NCBI GenBank assembly: GCA_910587395.1
Contig: CAJULJ010000004.1
Coordinates: 34,122 to 98,121 of the forward strand
Direction of reading: 5' to 3'
DNA length: 64,000 bases
Source: an uncultured Oscillospiraceae bacterium
GTDB lineage: Bacteria; Bacillota; Clostridia; Oscillospirales; Oscillospiraceae
Part shown: piece by piece, positions 41,941-49,676 of the stretch
Position numbering within the stretch: the stretch's first letter is position 1
Layout of the letters: the number at the start of each line of letters is the position of its first letter
Notes under the pieces: model-generated
Seen by the model: the letters and a program-made list of their open reading frames with translations, nothing else
Told to the model about the DNA's origin: nothing
Database searches by the model: none
Translations under genes and position numbers: made by a program

Positions 41941-42306
41941 GTGGACAACAGCGTCAAACGCGGCGACATTTTCTATGCAGACCTGAGCCCGGTGGTGGGC
42001 AGTGAGCAGGGCGGCGTTCGCCCGGTGCTCATCGTTCAGAACGACACCGGCAACAAGCACAGCCCCACGGTGATCGCCGCGGCGATCACCTCCCAGACGG
42101 GTAAGGCCCGTCTGCCCACCCACATCACCCTGGCCTCCCACAGCTGCGGCCTGCCCAAGGATTCGGTGGTTCTGCTGGAGCAGATCCGCACCCTGGACAA
42201 AAAGCGGCTCCGGGAGCACATGGGCCGGGTGGACGACCAGATCATGCGGCGGGTGGATTCCGCCATCGCCGTCAGCTTCGGGCTGAGCCCGGAGCGCCTT
42301 GTTTGA
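41941..42306 (+). CDS. MazF/PemK-type endoribonuclease toxin
   Basis: A 121-residue protein matching Bacillus EndoA/NdoA: VKRGDIFYADLSPVVGSEQGGVRPVLIVQND at the start, TVIAAAITSQTGKARLPTH, then LPKDSVVLLEQIRTLDKKRL. These toxins cut mRNA at short sequences. The conserved Arg in GVRPVLI and the Thr/Ser of AAAITSQ are kept, so it should be active. The start is GTG at 41941. No MazE/NdoAI-like antitoxin gene precedes it. Confidence 0.93.
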   Translation: MDNSVKRGDIFYADLSPVVGSEQGGVRPVLIVQNDTGNKHSPTVIAAAITSQTGKARLPTHITLASHSCGLPKDSVVLLEQIRTLDKKRLREHMGRVDDQIMRRVDSAIAVSFGLSPERLV

Positions 42307-42319
42307 AATGTGACCGCGT

Positions 42320-42354
42320 CCCCTGTCCCGCCCCGGTGTCCGGGGCGGGCAGGG
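42320..42354 (+). terminator. Hairpin after the MazF-type gene
   Basis: CCCTGTCCCGCCCCGG pairs with CCGGGGCGGGCAGGG. There is no clear T run, so termination may be inefficient. Confidence 0.5.
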
Positions 42355-42417
42355 CTTTGAACCATCCGCCGGGACAAGCGTTTTGTCCCACGATCCTGAT
42401 TTTGGAGGTATTTACAT

Positions 42418-42933
42418 ATGAAAAAGCTGAAAATCGCCGCCGTTTTCCTGTGCGTCTGCTTTTTGTTTACCGCGGCCTACGCCGCCAACGCCAATCCGGG
42501 CGGGCAGGACGACCCCCTGGTCACGCTGAGCTACCTCAACGGCACCTATACTCAGCAGGTGAAGAGCATGGTGGACCAGACCGTCAACGAGCGCAAAGCG
42601 GAGATGGAACAGTCCTTGCGGAATGTCCTGGCCGGAAACGGCGGAACTACCGCGCCCACGGCTGGAAACGGTGTGTTTACCGTGGTCACGCTGACCCAGG
42701 GCCAGTCTCTGGTGGGGGATGTGGGCTGCGAGGTGATGCTGCGCGTTGGCGCCGCCGCCTGCGGCAGTGAGGACAGCGTGGGCCTTATCGACACCACCGC
42801 CGGCAGCGTGCTGGGCAATGGGCAGGCGCTGGCGGCCAATCATCTGTATATGGTGACCATCAGCACCCGGCGGGTGACGGCCACCGCCCCCACGGTGAAG
42901 GTGCTGGCCCGGGGACCTTATTCCATCCAGTAA
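42418..42933 (+). CDS. Secreted protein of unknown function
   Basis: The 171-residue protein begins with a Sec signal peptide (MKKLKIAAVFLCVCFLFTAAYA, likely cut after AYA). The mature part has DDPLVTLSYLNGTYTQQV, a coiled-coil-like stretch (MVDQTVNERKAEMEQSLRNVL), a short Thr/Gly linker and a C-terminal beta-rich domain (FTVVTLTQGQSLVGDVGCEVML). A TGGAGG ribosome site precedes the ATG. Similar proteins occur in related Clostridia, but I know no function. Confidence 0.7.
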   Translation: MKKLKIAAVFLCVCFLFTAAYAANANPGGQDDPLVTLSYLNGTYTQQVKSMVDQTVNERKAEMEQSLRNVLAGNGGTTAPTAGNGVFTVVTLTQGQSLVGDVGCEVMLRVGAAACGSEDSVGLIDTTAGSVLGNGQALAANHLYMVTISTRRVTATAPTVKVLARGPYSIQ

Positions 42934-43289
42934 TCTCCAGCCGCTGTGATGATTAGGACTTCATAAATTTTTAACAGATTTTTCGCAAATTATCCCTGGT
43001 TTCTTTGTGTGGTTTGTGATACACTGTTTTTGTCAGGAAGGAAAGCCAGACAATGCGCCGCATCTCCTCTCTCTTTTTAACCGGGGCTGCTCCGGCAAAC
43101 GCCGGAGCCCCCCGGACCAAGTGTCCCGAAGCCCCCAAACCGGCTCCGTTTTGCCGCCCGCAAGGGCGGCGTTTTTGCGTTTGGCCCCCCTCCGGGGCGG
43201 GCGTTTCTTTTTCTTGAAAGAAAAAGAAATCGAAAAGGAACTTTTGGCCGCGAAGCTGCGTTTCGCTTTGGTTGTCTTGATGTTCCCCC
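42934..43289. other. Long spacer before gltX, with hairpins and a reversed dispersed repeat
   Basis: After the secreted protein gene come an AT-rich stretch and GC-rich hairpins, one of which (TTGCCGCCC/GGGCGGCGTTTTT, 43154-43177) can act as a terminator. A short 54-codon frame at 43053-43217, with AGGAAGGAAA before its ATG, might be a leader peptide; it ends inside the repeat and is not firmly supported. Confidence 0.45.
43198..43268. repeat. Dispersed intergenic repeat, copy 5 (reverse orientation)
   Basis: On the minus strand the order is GCGAAACGCAGCTTCGCGG, then CCAAAAGTTCC, then TTCTTTTTCTTTCAAGAAAA. This matches the copy in the pheS-pheT spacer base for base over most of its length. 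Confidence 0.7.
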
Positions 43290-43318
43290 TTGAAAAAAAA
43301 CGCGCCGCCTTATATAAT
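43290..43318 (+). promoter_or_regulatory. Promoter of gltX
   Basis: TTGAAA, 17 bp, TATAAT, 35 bp before the start codon. Confidence 0.75.
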
Positions 43319-43352
43319 AAATGCCACATGATTTGATTTGGAGGTTTTCACC

Positions 43353-44855
43353 ATGGCTATAGACATGAAATGGTTTGACGAGATGGAGGGCCGCATCCCC
43401 CGGGGCGGGGTGCGCACCCGGTTTGCGCCCTCGCCCACGGGGTACATGCATGTGGGCAATCTGCGCACCGCGCTGTACACCTATCTCATTGCCCGGCACG
43501 CGGGGGGCAGGTTCATCCTGCGCATTGAGGACACCGACCAGGGCCGGCTGGTGGAGGACGCGGTGGACGTGATCTACGCCACCATGCGCCGGTGCGGGCT
43601 GACCTGGGACGAGGGGCCGGATGTGGGCGGCCCGGTGGGGTCCTACATCCAGACTGAGCGCCGGGACTTTTACAAGAAATACGCCGAGCTTCTGGTGGAA
43701 AAGGGGCTGGCTTATTACTGCTTCTGCGACAAGGCAGAGTCCGCCGAGGACAGCGGCAATTTTGAAAGGGCGGAGGACCCCTGCCGCGCCCTGTCCAAGG
43801 AGGAGGCGGAGGCCAATGTGGCGGCGGGCCGCTCCTACGTGATCCGCCAGCGCATCCCGGAGGGGACCACCACCTTCCATGACGCGGTGTACGGAGACAT
43901 CACCGTGGACAACGCCGAGCTGGACGACCAGATTCTGCTCAAGTCCGACGGTCTGCCCACCTACAATTTCGCCAACGTGGTGGACGACCATCTCATGGGC
44001 ATCACCCATGTGGTGCGGGGGGCGGAGTACCTGTCCTCGGCGCCGAAGTATAATTTGCTGTATGAGGCCTTCGGCTGGGAAATCCCCACCTATGTCCATT
44101 GCTCCTCCGTTATGATCAACGATCCTGAGACGGGCGCGGTGCGCAAGATGTCCAAGCGCCATGGGGACCCCTCCTACGAGGACCTGGTGGCCCAGGGGTA
44201 TCTGTCCCACGCGGTGGTGAATTACGTGGCTCTGCTGGGCTGGGCGCCTCACGGCGATATTGCCGAGCAGGAGTTTTTTACCATGGACGAGCTGATTGCC
44301 GCCTTTGACATCGCGGGTATCTCCAAGTCTCCCTCCGCCTTTGACATGGAGAAGCTGAACTATTTCAACGCCAACTATTTGCGCGGGCTGTCTCCGGAGG
44401 AGTTTGCCAGGGAGGCGGAGCCGTGGATTCGCCGGACGGTGAAGAATGAGGCGTATGATGCCGCGGCCATCGCCGCTCTGCTTCAGGCCCGGTGCGAGCG
44501 GCTCAGCGACATCCCGGAGAAGGTGGACTTTTTTGACGCCCTCCCGGAGTACGGCGCGGATTTGTATACCAACAAAAAGTCCAAGACCAACAGCGAGGTG
44601 TCGCTGGAGATGCTGAAGCAGACCGCTCCGGTGCTGTCCGGGCTGGACGACTGGAGTCAGGACTCCATTCACGGCGCGCTGGTGGGGTTGGCGGAAAAGC
44701 TGGGCGTGAAGAACGCCACCCTCATGTGGCCCTTGCGCATCGCTGCGGCGGGCAAGGCGGTGACTCCCGGCGGCGCGGTAGAGATCTGCCGTATTTTGGG
44801 GAAGGACGAGACCCTGCGCCGGATGGAGCTGGGGATGGAAAAGCTGAACGGATAA
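43353..44855 (+). CDS. gltX: Glutamate-tRNA ligase
   Basis: A class I synthetase of 500 residues. The HIGH-type motif is PSPTGYMHVGNLRTAL, the KMSKS-type motif is RKMSKRHGD, and LRIEDTDQGR and LPTYNFANVVDDHLMGITHVVRG lie between them. The C-terminal anticodon domain is complete. In Clostridia that lack GlnRS this enzyme also charges tRNA-Gln for the GatCAB route; whether that holds here cannot be seen. The start at 43353 uses GGAGG at 43340-43344. It is monocistronic and followed by a terminator. Confidence 0.97.
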   Translation: MAIDMKWFDEMEGRIPRGGVRTRFAPSPTGYMHVGNLRTALYTYLIARHAGGRFILRIEDTDQGRLVEDAVDVIYATMRRCGLTWDEGPDVGGPVGSYIQTERRDFYKKYAELLVEKGLAYYCFCDKAESAEDSGNFERAEDPCRALSKEEAEANVAAGRSYVIRQRIPEGTTTFHDAVYGDITVDNAELDDQILLKSDGLPTYNFANVVDDHLMGITHVVRGAEYLSSAPKYNLLYEAFGWEIPTYVHCSSVMINDPETGAVRKMSKRHGDPSYEDLVAQGYLSHAVVNYVALLGWAPHGDIAEQEFFTMDELIAAFDIAGISKSPSAFDMEKLNYFNANYLRGLSPEEFAREAEPWIRRTVKNEAYDAAAIAALLQARCERLSDIPEKVDFFDALPEYGADLYTNKKSKTNSEVSLEMLKQTAPVLSGLDDWSQDSIHGALVGLAEKLGVKNATLMWPLRIAAAGKAVTPGGAVEICRILGKDETLRRMELGMEKLNG

Positions 44856-44860
44856 GCCTG

Positions 44861-44890
44861 AGCGCCCACCCGTGACGGGTGGGCGCTTTT
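44861..44890 (+). terminator. Intrinsic terminator of gltX
   Basis: GCGCCCACCCGT pairs with ACGGGTGGGCGC, followed by TTTT. Confidence 0.88.
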
Positions 44891-45024
44891 CCGTAAAACG
44901 CCGGAAACCGTTGGCACAGGCCGACTTTCCTGACAGTCGAGTTGGATTTTGCGTCAAAACCCTTGACTTTTTCCAGACAGGAAGGTAGGGTGGAGGCACA
45001 TCCAACGAGAAGGAGTGACCGAGC

Positions 45025-46062
45025 ATGAACCAAAGCGATGAAAAGAAATCCTTTGGAGAATACATCCGCAGGAAGCGGCTGGAGGCGGGGCTGACCCAGA
45101 AGGATCTGGCGGGCCGGCTGTTTGTCACCGAGTCCACAATCAGCAAATGGGAACGGGGGCTGTCTTATCCCGACGTGTCCATGGTGACCTCCATCTGCGC
45201 CGCGCTGCGCATTACGGAGCACGAGTTTTTCACCGCCTGCGACGACGATCAGGCCCACGCTCAGCAGAGGCAGGCGGCGGTGTGGCGGGGGGTGGTGACG
45301 TGGACGCGGCGTTTTTTGGCGTTGAGCTACGCCATCGCCATCGTTACCTGCTTCATCTGTGATCTGGCAATATTCCATACTCTGGACTGGTTTTGGATCG
45401 TGCTCACAGCCGTGGCCCTGGCGTTCTGCTTCACCAATCTGCCATTTCTGGTGCGCCGGAATAAGGCCGCTGTCTGTGCGGGAGCGGCGTCCGGATGCCT
45501 GATTCTTCTGCTGCTGGCCTGCTGGGTGAACGTGGGCGGCTGGTGGATCATCGGGGGACTGGTGATTACGGCGGTTTGCCTGACTCTGCCCTGGGGCTGG
45601 TGGGCCGTTTGGCGGTTTTATGGAAGACGCCTGCCCGAGCTTTGTATGGCCCTGCTCTCGGTCTGGGTATTTCTTCTGCTGACTGTGATTTGGGGTTTTG
45701 CCGGCGGGGACTGGCTGTTTTCCCTGGCGTTCCCTCTGGCCGCGGCGGGATTGGCTTTTTTGTGGGCGGGGTTTGCCGCGGTGCGGTGGCTGCCTGCGGG
45801 GCCTTGGCTGAAGGGCGGAGTGATCGCTCTGCTGGTCAGCTTTGCCACGCCGGTATTTAACAGCCTGTGCGACCTGCTCATTGAGGATATGCAGGGCCCC
45901 CGCTTTCTGGACTATTTCTCCGTGCGGGATATGCTGGTCCGGCGAAGTGCCGGAGACATCTCCTGGGTGAACTCCTTGATTTTCCAAATCATGCTGGTAT
46001 GCTCCATCGCTTTGATTGCGGTGGGCGCGGCAGCGGAGATCCGGCGGAGGAAGCAGGCATAA
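45025..46062 (+). CDS. XRE-type HTH fused to a polytopic membrane domain
   Basis: The 345-residue protein has an N-terminal HTH (EYIRRKRLEAGLTQKDLAGRLFVTESTISKWERGLSYPD, residues about 12-55). About seven to eight hydrophobic helices follow from residue 95 on. Membrane-bound HTH regulators of this build are common in Clostridia, and their signals are unknown. An AGAAGGAGTGA site precedes the ATG. A promoter-like TTGACT-17-TAGGGT lies at about 44964-44992. The gene is convergent with a MATE transporter. Confidence 0.82.
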   Translation: MNQSDEKKSFGEYIRRKRLEAGLTQKDLAGRLFVTESTISKWERGLSYPDVSMVTSICAALRITEHEFFTACDDDQAHAQQRQAAVWRGVVTWTRRFLALSYAIAIVTCFICDLAIFHTLDWFWIVLTAVALAFCFTNLPFLVRRNKAAVCAGAASGCLILLLLACWVNVGGWWIIGGLVITAVCLTLPWGWWAVWRFYGRRLPELCMALLSVWVFLLLTVIWGFAGGDWLFSLAFPLAAAGLAFLWAGFAAVRWLPAGPWLKGGVIALLVSFATPVFNSLCDLLIEDMQGPRFLDYFSVRDMLVRRSAGDISWVNSLIFQIMLVCSIALIAVGAAAEIRRRKQA

Positions 46063-46100
46063 CACAGAGCGCCCGGCCAATGGCCGGGCGCTCTGTGTTA
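46061..46100. terminator. Bidirectional terminator
   Basis: AACACAGAGCGCCCGGCC and its exact complement with a 3-base loop lie between convergent genes. This is one of the longest perfect stems in the window. Confidence 0.85.
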
Positions 46101-46171
46101 TGTCCGCAGGTGTATTATAGTCAATTCTGCAAAAAGCTTTCTGCGAAAGGGCTGACAAAAAGCACACGCTT

Positions 46172-47518
46172 TCATCTGTATCTGCCTGCCTGCAGATCCT
46201 GCCATGGGCCGGTGTGGTAAAAGAGCAGGGAGACCACCGCTGCCACACTCCAGCCTCCCGGCCAGGCACACCAGATCCCGGTGGCGCCAAGGGGAGTTTT
46301 TGAGAGAAGGACAGCCAGGACCACGCGCAGGATCAAATCAATGAAGGTGGCCGCCATAAACTGCTTCATCAGCCCGGAGCCCCGCAGTACGCCGTCCGCC
46401 ACCAGCTTTGTGGAAATGACAAAATAGAACGGGGAGAGAAGCCGCAGGAAGGTCACGCCGGTTTGAAGCGCGGCCTGTGTGGGATTGTCCAAAAACAGAT
46501 ACAGCACGGAACGGCCTGCAAAGAAATACAGCAGAAACAGCGGCAGGCTCAGCATCCAGACCAGTTTGAGCGCCGCATGGAAGCCGCTTTTGATCCGCGG
46601 GAGCTTTTGAGCGCCGATGTTTTGGGCCGTGTAGTTGGAGACGCCGTTGCCCAGTGTGGTGAAGGAGGTGATAACCAGATTGTTCAGCTTGACCGCCGCG
46701 GAATACCCGGCCATGACGCCTGTGCCGAATCCGTTGATGACGCCTTGGATGATGATATTGCCCACGGAGATGAAGCTCTGCTGCAAAATGCTGGGGACGG
46801 CGATGACGGCGATTTTCTGGAGCACAGGGAAGGAGAACACCTGAAAGCCTTCCGGGCTTTCGAGCCGCTTCAAGCGCCGGAACACCACCGCCACGGCCAG
46901 CGCACAGCTGATACCCTGGCACAGGAAGGTGGCCCAGGCCACGCCGTCCACTCCCATGCCCAGCGCGGTAACGAACAGGATGTCCGCGCCGATGTTGGCC
47001 GTTGAGGAGACGGCCAAAAAGAGGAAGGGGGTGCGGGAATCCCCCAGGGCGGAGAAAATGCCGGTGGCGATATTGTAGAAAAAGACAAAGGGCAGGCCCC
47101 AGATGTAAATATCCAGGTACAGCTTGGAATCGGCGAGGGCCTCCTCCGGCGTGCGGATCAGGCGGAGCAGCTGGCCGCAGCCCAGCGCCCCGGCGGCCAT
47201 CAGAAGAGCGCAGAGGACCGCGCTGGCGATGAAGGCCGTGGAGACGGCTGTTTTTACGCTGCCGTATTCCTTGGCGCCGAAAAACTGTGAGACGATAACG
47301 GAGCAGCCGATGTTGCAGCCAAAGGCGAAGGCGAGGAAAATCAGCGTGACCTCATAGCTGTTGCCCACCGAGGCCAGCGCGTTTTCCCCGATGAACTTTC
47401 CGGCCACCAGACTGTCCGTGATGTTATAGAGCTGCTGGAATATGATGCTGCCGAACAGGGGGAGGCAGAACCGCCGCAGGACGGTCTCCGGCTTTCCCAC
47501 CGTCAGATCCTGATTCAT
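46172..47518 (-). CDS. MATE-family efflux transporter
   Basis: A 448-residue protein with 12 predicted helices, typical of MATE antiporters that export drugs or metabolites with Na+ or H+. The opening VLRRFCLPLFGSIIFQQLYNITDSLVAGKFIGENALASVG and the internal repeat near the middle (AVPSILQQSFISVGNIIIQGVINGFG) fit the family. The start at 47518 is set by AAAGGAG; the longer upstream frame lacks a ribosome site. It is divergent from a LysR gene that may control it. A second MATE gene lies at 59-60.4 kb. Confidence 0.92.
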   Translation of the reverse strand: MNQDLTVGKPETVLRRFCLPLFGSIIFQQLYNITDSLVAGKFIGENALASVGNSYEVTLIFLAFAFGCNIGCSVIVSQFFGAKEYGSVKTAVSTAFIASAVLCALLMAAGALGCGQLLRLIRTPEEALADSKLYLDIYIWGLPFVFFYNIATGIFSALGDSRTPFLFLAVSSTANIGADILFVTALGMGVDGVAWATFLCQGISCALAVAVVFRRLKRLESPEGFQVFSFPVLQKIAVIAVPSILQQSFISVGNIIIQGVINGFGTGVMAGYSAAVKLNNLVITSFTTLGNGVSNYTAQNIGAQKLPRIKSGFHAALKLVWMLSLPLFLLYFFAGRSVLYLFLDNPTQAALQTGVTFLRLLSPFYFVISTKLVADGVLRGSGLMKQFMAATFIDLILRVVLAVLLSKTPLGATGIWCAWPGGWSVAAVVSLLFYHTGPWQDLQAGRYR

Positions 47519-47565
47519 GGGACAACACTCCTTTTTTTGCAAGGCTTCCGCAGTGAGGGATGCGA

Positions 47566-47594
47566 TTGACTTCTCACTGCCCATCCATTATAAT
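47566..47594 (+). promoter_or_regulatory. Promoter of the LysR gene
   Basis: TTGACT, 17 bp, TATAAT. A dyad ATATC-A5-GATAT, possibly a LysR box, follows at 47636-47650. Confidence 0.6.
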
Positions 47595-47662
47595 TCGGTT
47601 GCGGCCATTCGTATAATGTCAATTTTAACTTTTAGATATATCAAAAAGATATGGTGAACCAC

Positions 47663-48562
47663 ATGAATATCAGCTATGACAGCTATTGGATTTTTTACCA
47701 CGCGGCCAGATATCAGGGCTTTACCCAGGCGGCGGAAATCCTGGGCAGCAACCAGTCCAACGTTACGCGGACCATCAAGAACCTGGAAACGGCGTTGGGC
47801 TGCAAGCTGTTCATCCGCTCCAACCGGGGCGCGCGGCTGACGCCGGAGGGGGAGAAGCTGTACGCCCACATTGCCCTGGCCTTCGAGCATATCCAGGCGG
47901 GTGAGAATGAGGTTGCGTCAAAGCAGAGCCTGCAAAGCGGGCTCGTCACCGTCGCCGCCAGTGAAATCGCGCTTCATTGCTGCCTGCTCCCGGTGCTGAA
48001 GGCATACCGCGCAAAATATCCGGGGGTCCGCATCCGGGTCTCCAACTGCTCCACGCCCCAGGCCATCGGGGTGCTAAAGGATGGCCTGGCTGATTTCGCG
48101 GTGGTTACAATGCCCCGAAACCTGCCCAAGACCCTGCGCCGGCACAGGATCATGGATGTGCGGGAGGCGCCGGTGGCCGGCGGCGCGTTCAGCGCCCTTC
48201 GGGGAAAGACCCTGACGCTGAGGGAGCTGGTTCGCTGCCCGCTGGTGGGGCTTGGCCCGCATACGGCCACCTTTGATTTTTACAGCAGGCTCTTTTCCGC
48301 GGAGGGCCTGTCCTTCCGGCCTGATATTGAGGCGGCCACGGCGGACCAGATCCTCCCCATGGTAAAAAGTGACCTGGGGATCGGCTTTGTGCCGGAAGCC
48401 TTTGCGCGGGATGACCTCTTGTCGGGAACTGTTTTCTCGCCTGTTCTGGAAACGCCCATTCCCAAGCGCCCCATATGCCTCTTGAAGCAGGAAAATCAGC
48501 CGCTGAGCATCGCGGCCAGGGAGCTGGAGCATATGATTGAGGACAAAAGAAGCTGGTCATAG
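47663..48562 (+). CDS. LysR-family transcriptional regulator
   Basis: The 299-residue protein has an N-terminal winged HTH (FYHAARYQGFTQAAEILGSNQSNVTRTIKNLETALGCKLF) and a two-lobe periplasmic-binding-protein-like effector domain. The HTH wording (SNQSNVTRTIKNLE) is characteristic of a LysR subgroup common in Firmicutes. The ATG at 47663 is preferred because it matches the normal LysR start distance; an earlier ATG at 47651 is possible. It is divergent from the MATE transporter, its most likely target. Confidence 0.9.
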   Translation: MNISYDSYWIFYHAARYQGFTQAAEILGSNQSNVTRTIKNLETALGCKLFIRSNRGARLTPEGEKLYAHIALAFEHIQAGENEVASKQSLQSGLVTVAASEIALHCCLLPVLKAYRAKYPGVRIRVSNCSTPQAIGVLKDGLADFAVVTMPRNLPKTLRRHRIMDVREAPVAGGAFSALRGKTLTLRELVRCPLVGLGPHTATFDFYSRLFSAEGLSFRPDIEAATADQILPMVKSDLGIGFVPEAFARDDLLSGTVFSPVLETPIPKRPICLLKQENQPLSIAARELEHMIEDKRSWS

Positions 48563-48613
48563 TCCCCAAATTTCCGGCGGAAGATTTGGTGAAACCAACA
48601 GCCCGGTTGGCTC

Positions 48614-48642
48614 TTGCGCAGCGGGCCGCAATCTGTTATGAT
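48614..48642 (+). promoter_or_regulatory. Promoter of the HAD phosphatase gene
   Basis: TTGCGC, 17 bp, TATGAT. The operator palindrome follows 4 bases after the -10 box. Confidence 0.65.
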
Positions 48643-48646
48643 TAAA

Positions 48647-48662
48647 GTGAAATCAATTTCAC
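48647..48662 (+). promoter_or_regulatory. LacI-type operator at the HAD phosphatase promoter
   Basis: GTGAAAT-CA-ATTTCAC is a perfect dyad placed at the transcription start. The same core TGAAAT-N2-ATTTCA recurs at 49620 and 53532. Confidence 0.8.
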
Positions 48663-48691
48663 GCAAGTGAACTGATTGACGGGAGGTTGTT

Positions 48692-49522
48692 ATGGAATAC
48701 AAGTTGATTTTTTTGGATATTGATGGAACTCTTACGGAGCCGGGAAAGAACGTGCCCCCCGCCTCCGCCGTGGAGGCGATTCGCAAGGCGCGGGCCAACG
48801 GACACAAGGTGGTATTGTGCTCTGGCCGCAGCTATGGGATGCTGTCCCCGCTGCTGCGCTACGGCTTTGACGGACTGGTGGGCAGCGCGGGCGGATATAT
48901 CGAGTACGGCGGGCGGGTGATTTATGACTGCCCCATGACTGCGGAGCAGTGTAATGCCGCCATGGATGTTTTTCAGCGCAGCGGCGTGTTCCGCACGGTG
49001 GAGGGCAAGGATCACAGCTATACCGACGAAAGTTTCAAGGATTTCCTGCGGGAGAGCGCCCAGGCCGGGGGCAACAGCGAGCTGCTGCGCTGGCGGGAGC
49101 AGATCGAGAGTGAACTGGGCATCCGTCCCATGGCGGAGTATGGAGGGGAGCCCGTCTATAAGATCGGGTTTGTGAGCCGTGACGCCAACGGTCTGCGTGA
49201 ACCCATGAAGGTGCTGGGGGACAGCTTCGACTTCTGCATCCAGGGCACGGATCAGCTTGGCTCCATCAACGGTGAGCTCATTAACAAAGCGTTCAACAAG
49301 GGCATGGCTGTGGAGCGGCTGTGTGAATACCTGGACATCCCCATTGAGAATACCGTGGCGTTTGGGGACAGCATGAATGATCTGGAGATGATACAGGCCG
49401 CAGGGCTGGGCATCTGCATGGGCAACGGCAGCAAGGCGCTGAAAAAAATCGCCGACGAGGTTTGTCCTCCGGTACAGGAGGACGGGCTGTATCAGGCGTT
49501 TAAGTCTCATGGGCTCGTATGA
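48692..49522 (+). CDS. Cof-type HAD-family sugar phosphatase
   Basis: A 276-residue HAD hydrolase of the Cof/YidA group, which dephosphorylates sugar phosphates and related compounds. Motif I is FLDIDGTLTE (nucleophile Asp in DIDG), motif II CSGRSYG, and the Lys of motif III and motif IV GDSMNDLEMI are present, with a C2-type cap between. A GGGAGG site precedes the ATG. It has its own promoter with the LacI-type operator and lies directly upstream of the PTS genes. It probably removes phosphate from the imported sugar or its product. Confidence 0.9.
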   Translation: MEYKLIFLDIDGTLTEPGKNVPPASAVEAIRKARANGHKVVLCSGRSYGMLSPLLRYGFDGLVGSAGGYIEYGGRVIYDCPMTAEQCNAAMDVFQRSGVFRTVEGKDHSYTDESFKDFLRESAQAGGNSELLRWREQIESELGIRPMAEYGGEPVYKIGFVSRDANGLREPMKVLGDSFDFCIQGTDQLGSINGELINKAFNKGMAVERLCEYLDIPIENTVAFGDSMNDLEMIQAAGLGICMGNGSKALKKIADEVCPPVQEDGLYQAFKSHGLV

Positions 49523-49533
49523 AAACGGTTTCA
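49520..49533 (+). promoter_or_regulatory. cre-like site upstream of the PTS promoter
   Basis: TGAAAACGGTTTCA fits the CcpA consensus TGNAANCGNWWNCA. It overlaps the stop codon of the HAD gene, about 45 bp before the PTS -35 box. Half of it also resembles the LacI-type operator, so the assignment is not certain. Confidence 0.5.
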
Positions 49534-49578
49534 TTATTCTGCACAAAATCAACGCGGAAGATTTGGCGTGCTGGTCAA

Positions 49579-49607
49579 TTTACAATGGTTCCTCTGTTTG
49601 CTATAAT
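49579..49607 (+). promoter_or_regulatory. Promoter of the PTS operon
   Basis: TTTACA, 17 bp, TATAAT. Confidence 0.75.
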
Positions 49608-49619
49608 GTGATTACGGCA

Positions 49620-49633
49620 TGAAATTGATTTCA
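49620..49633 (+). promoter_or_regulatory. LacI-type operator at the PTS promoter
   Basis: TGAAAT-TG-ATTTCA, a perfect dyad 12 bases after the -10 box. A further half-site ATTTCA-like element is at about 49647-49652. Confidence 0.8.
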
Positions 49634-49676
49634 CTACGCTGGATTCAATTTCAAAAATGAACGGGAGGAATCAACT

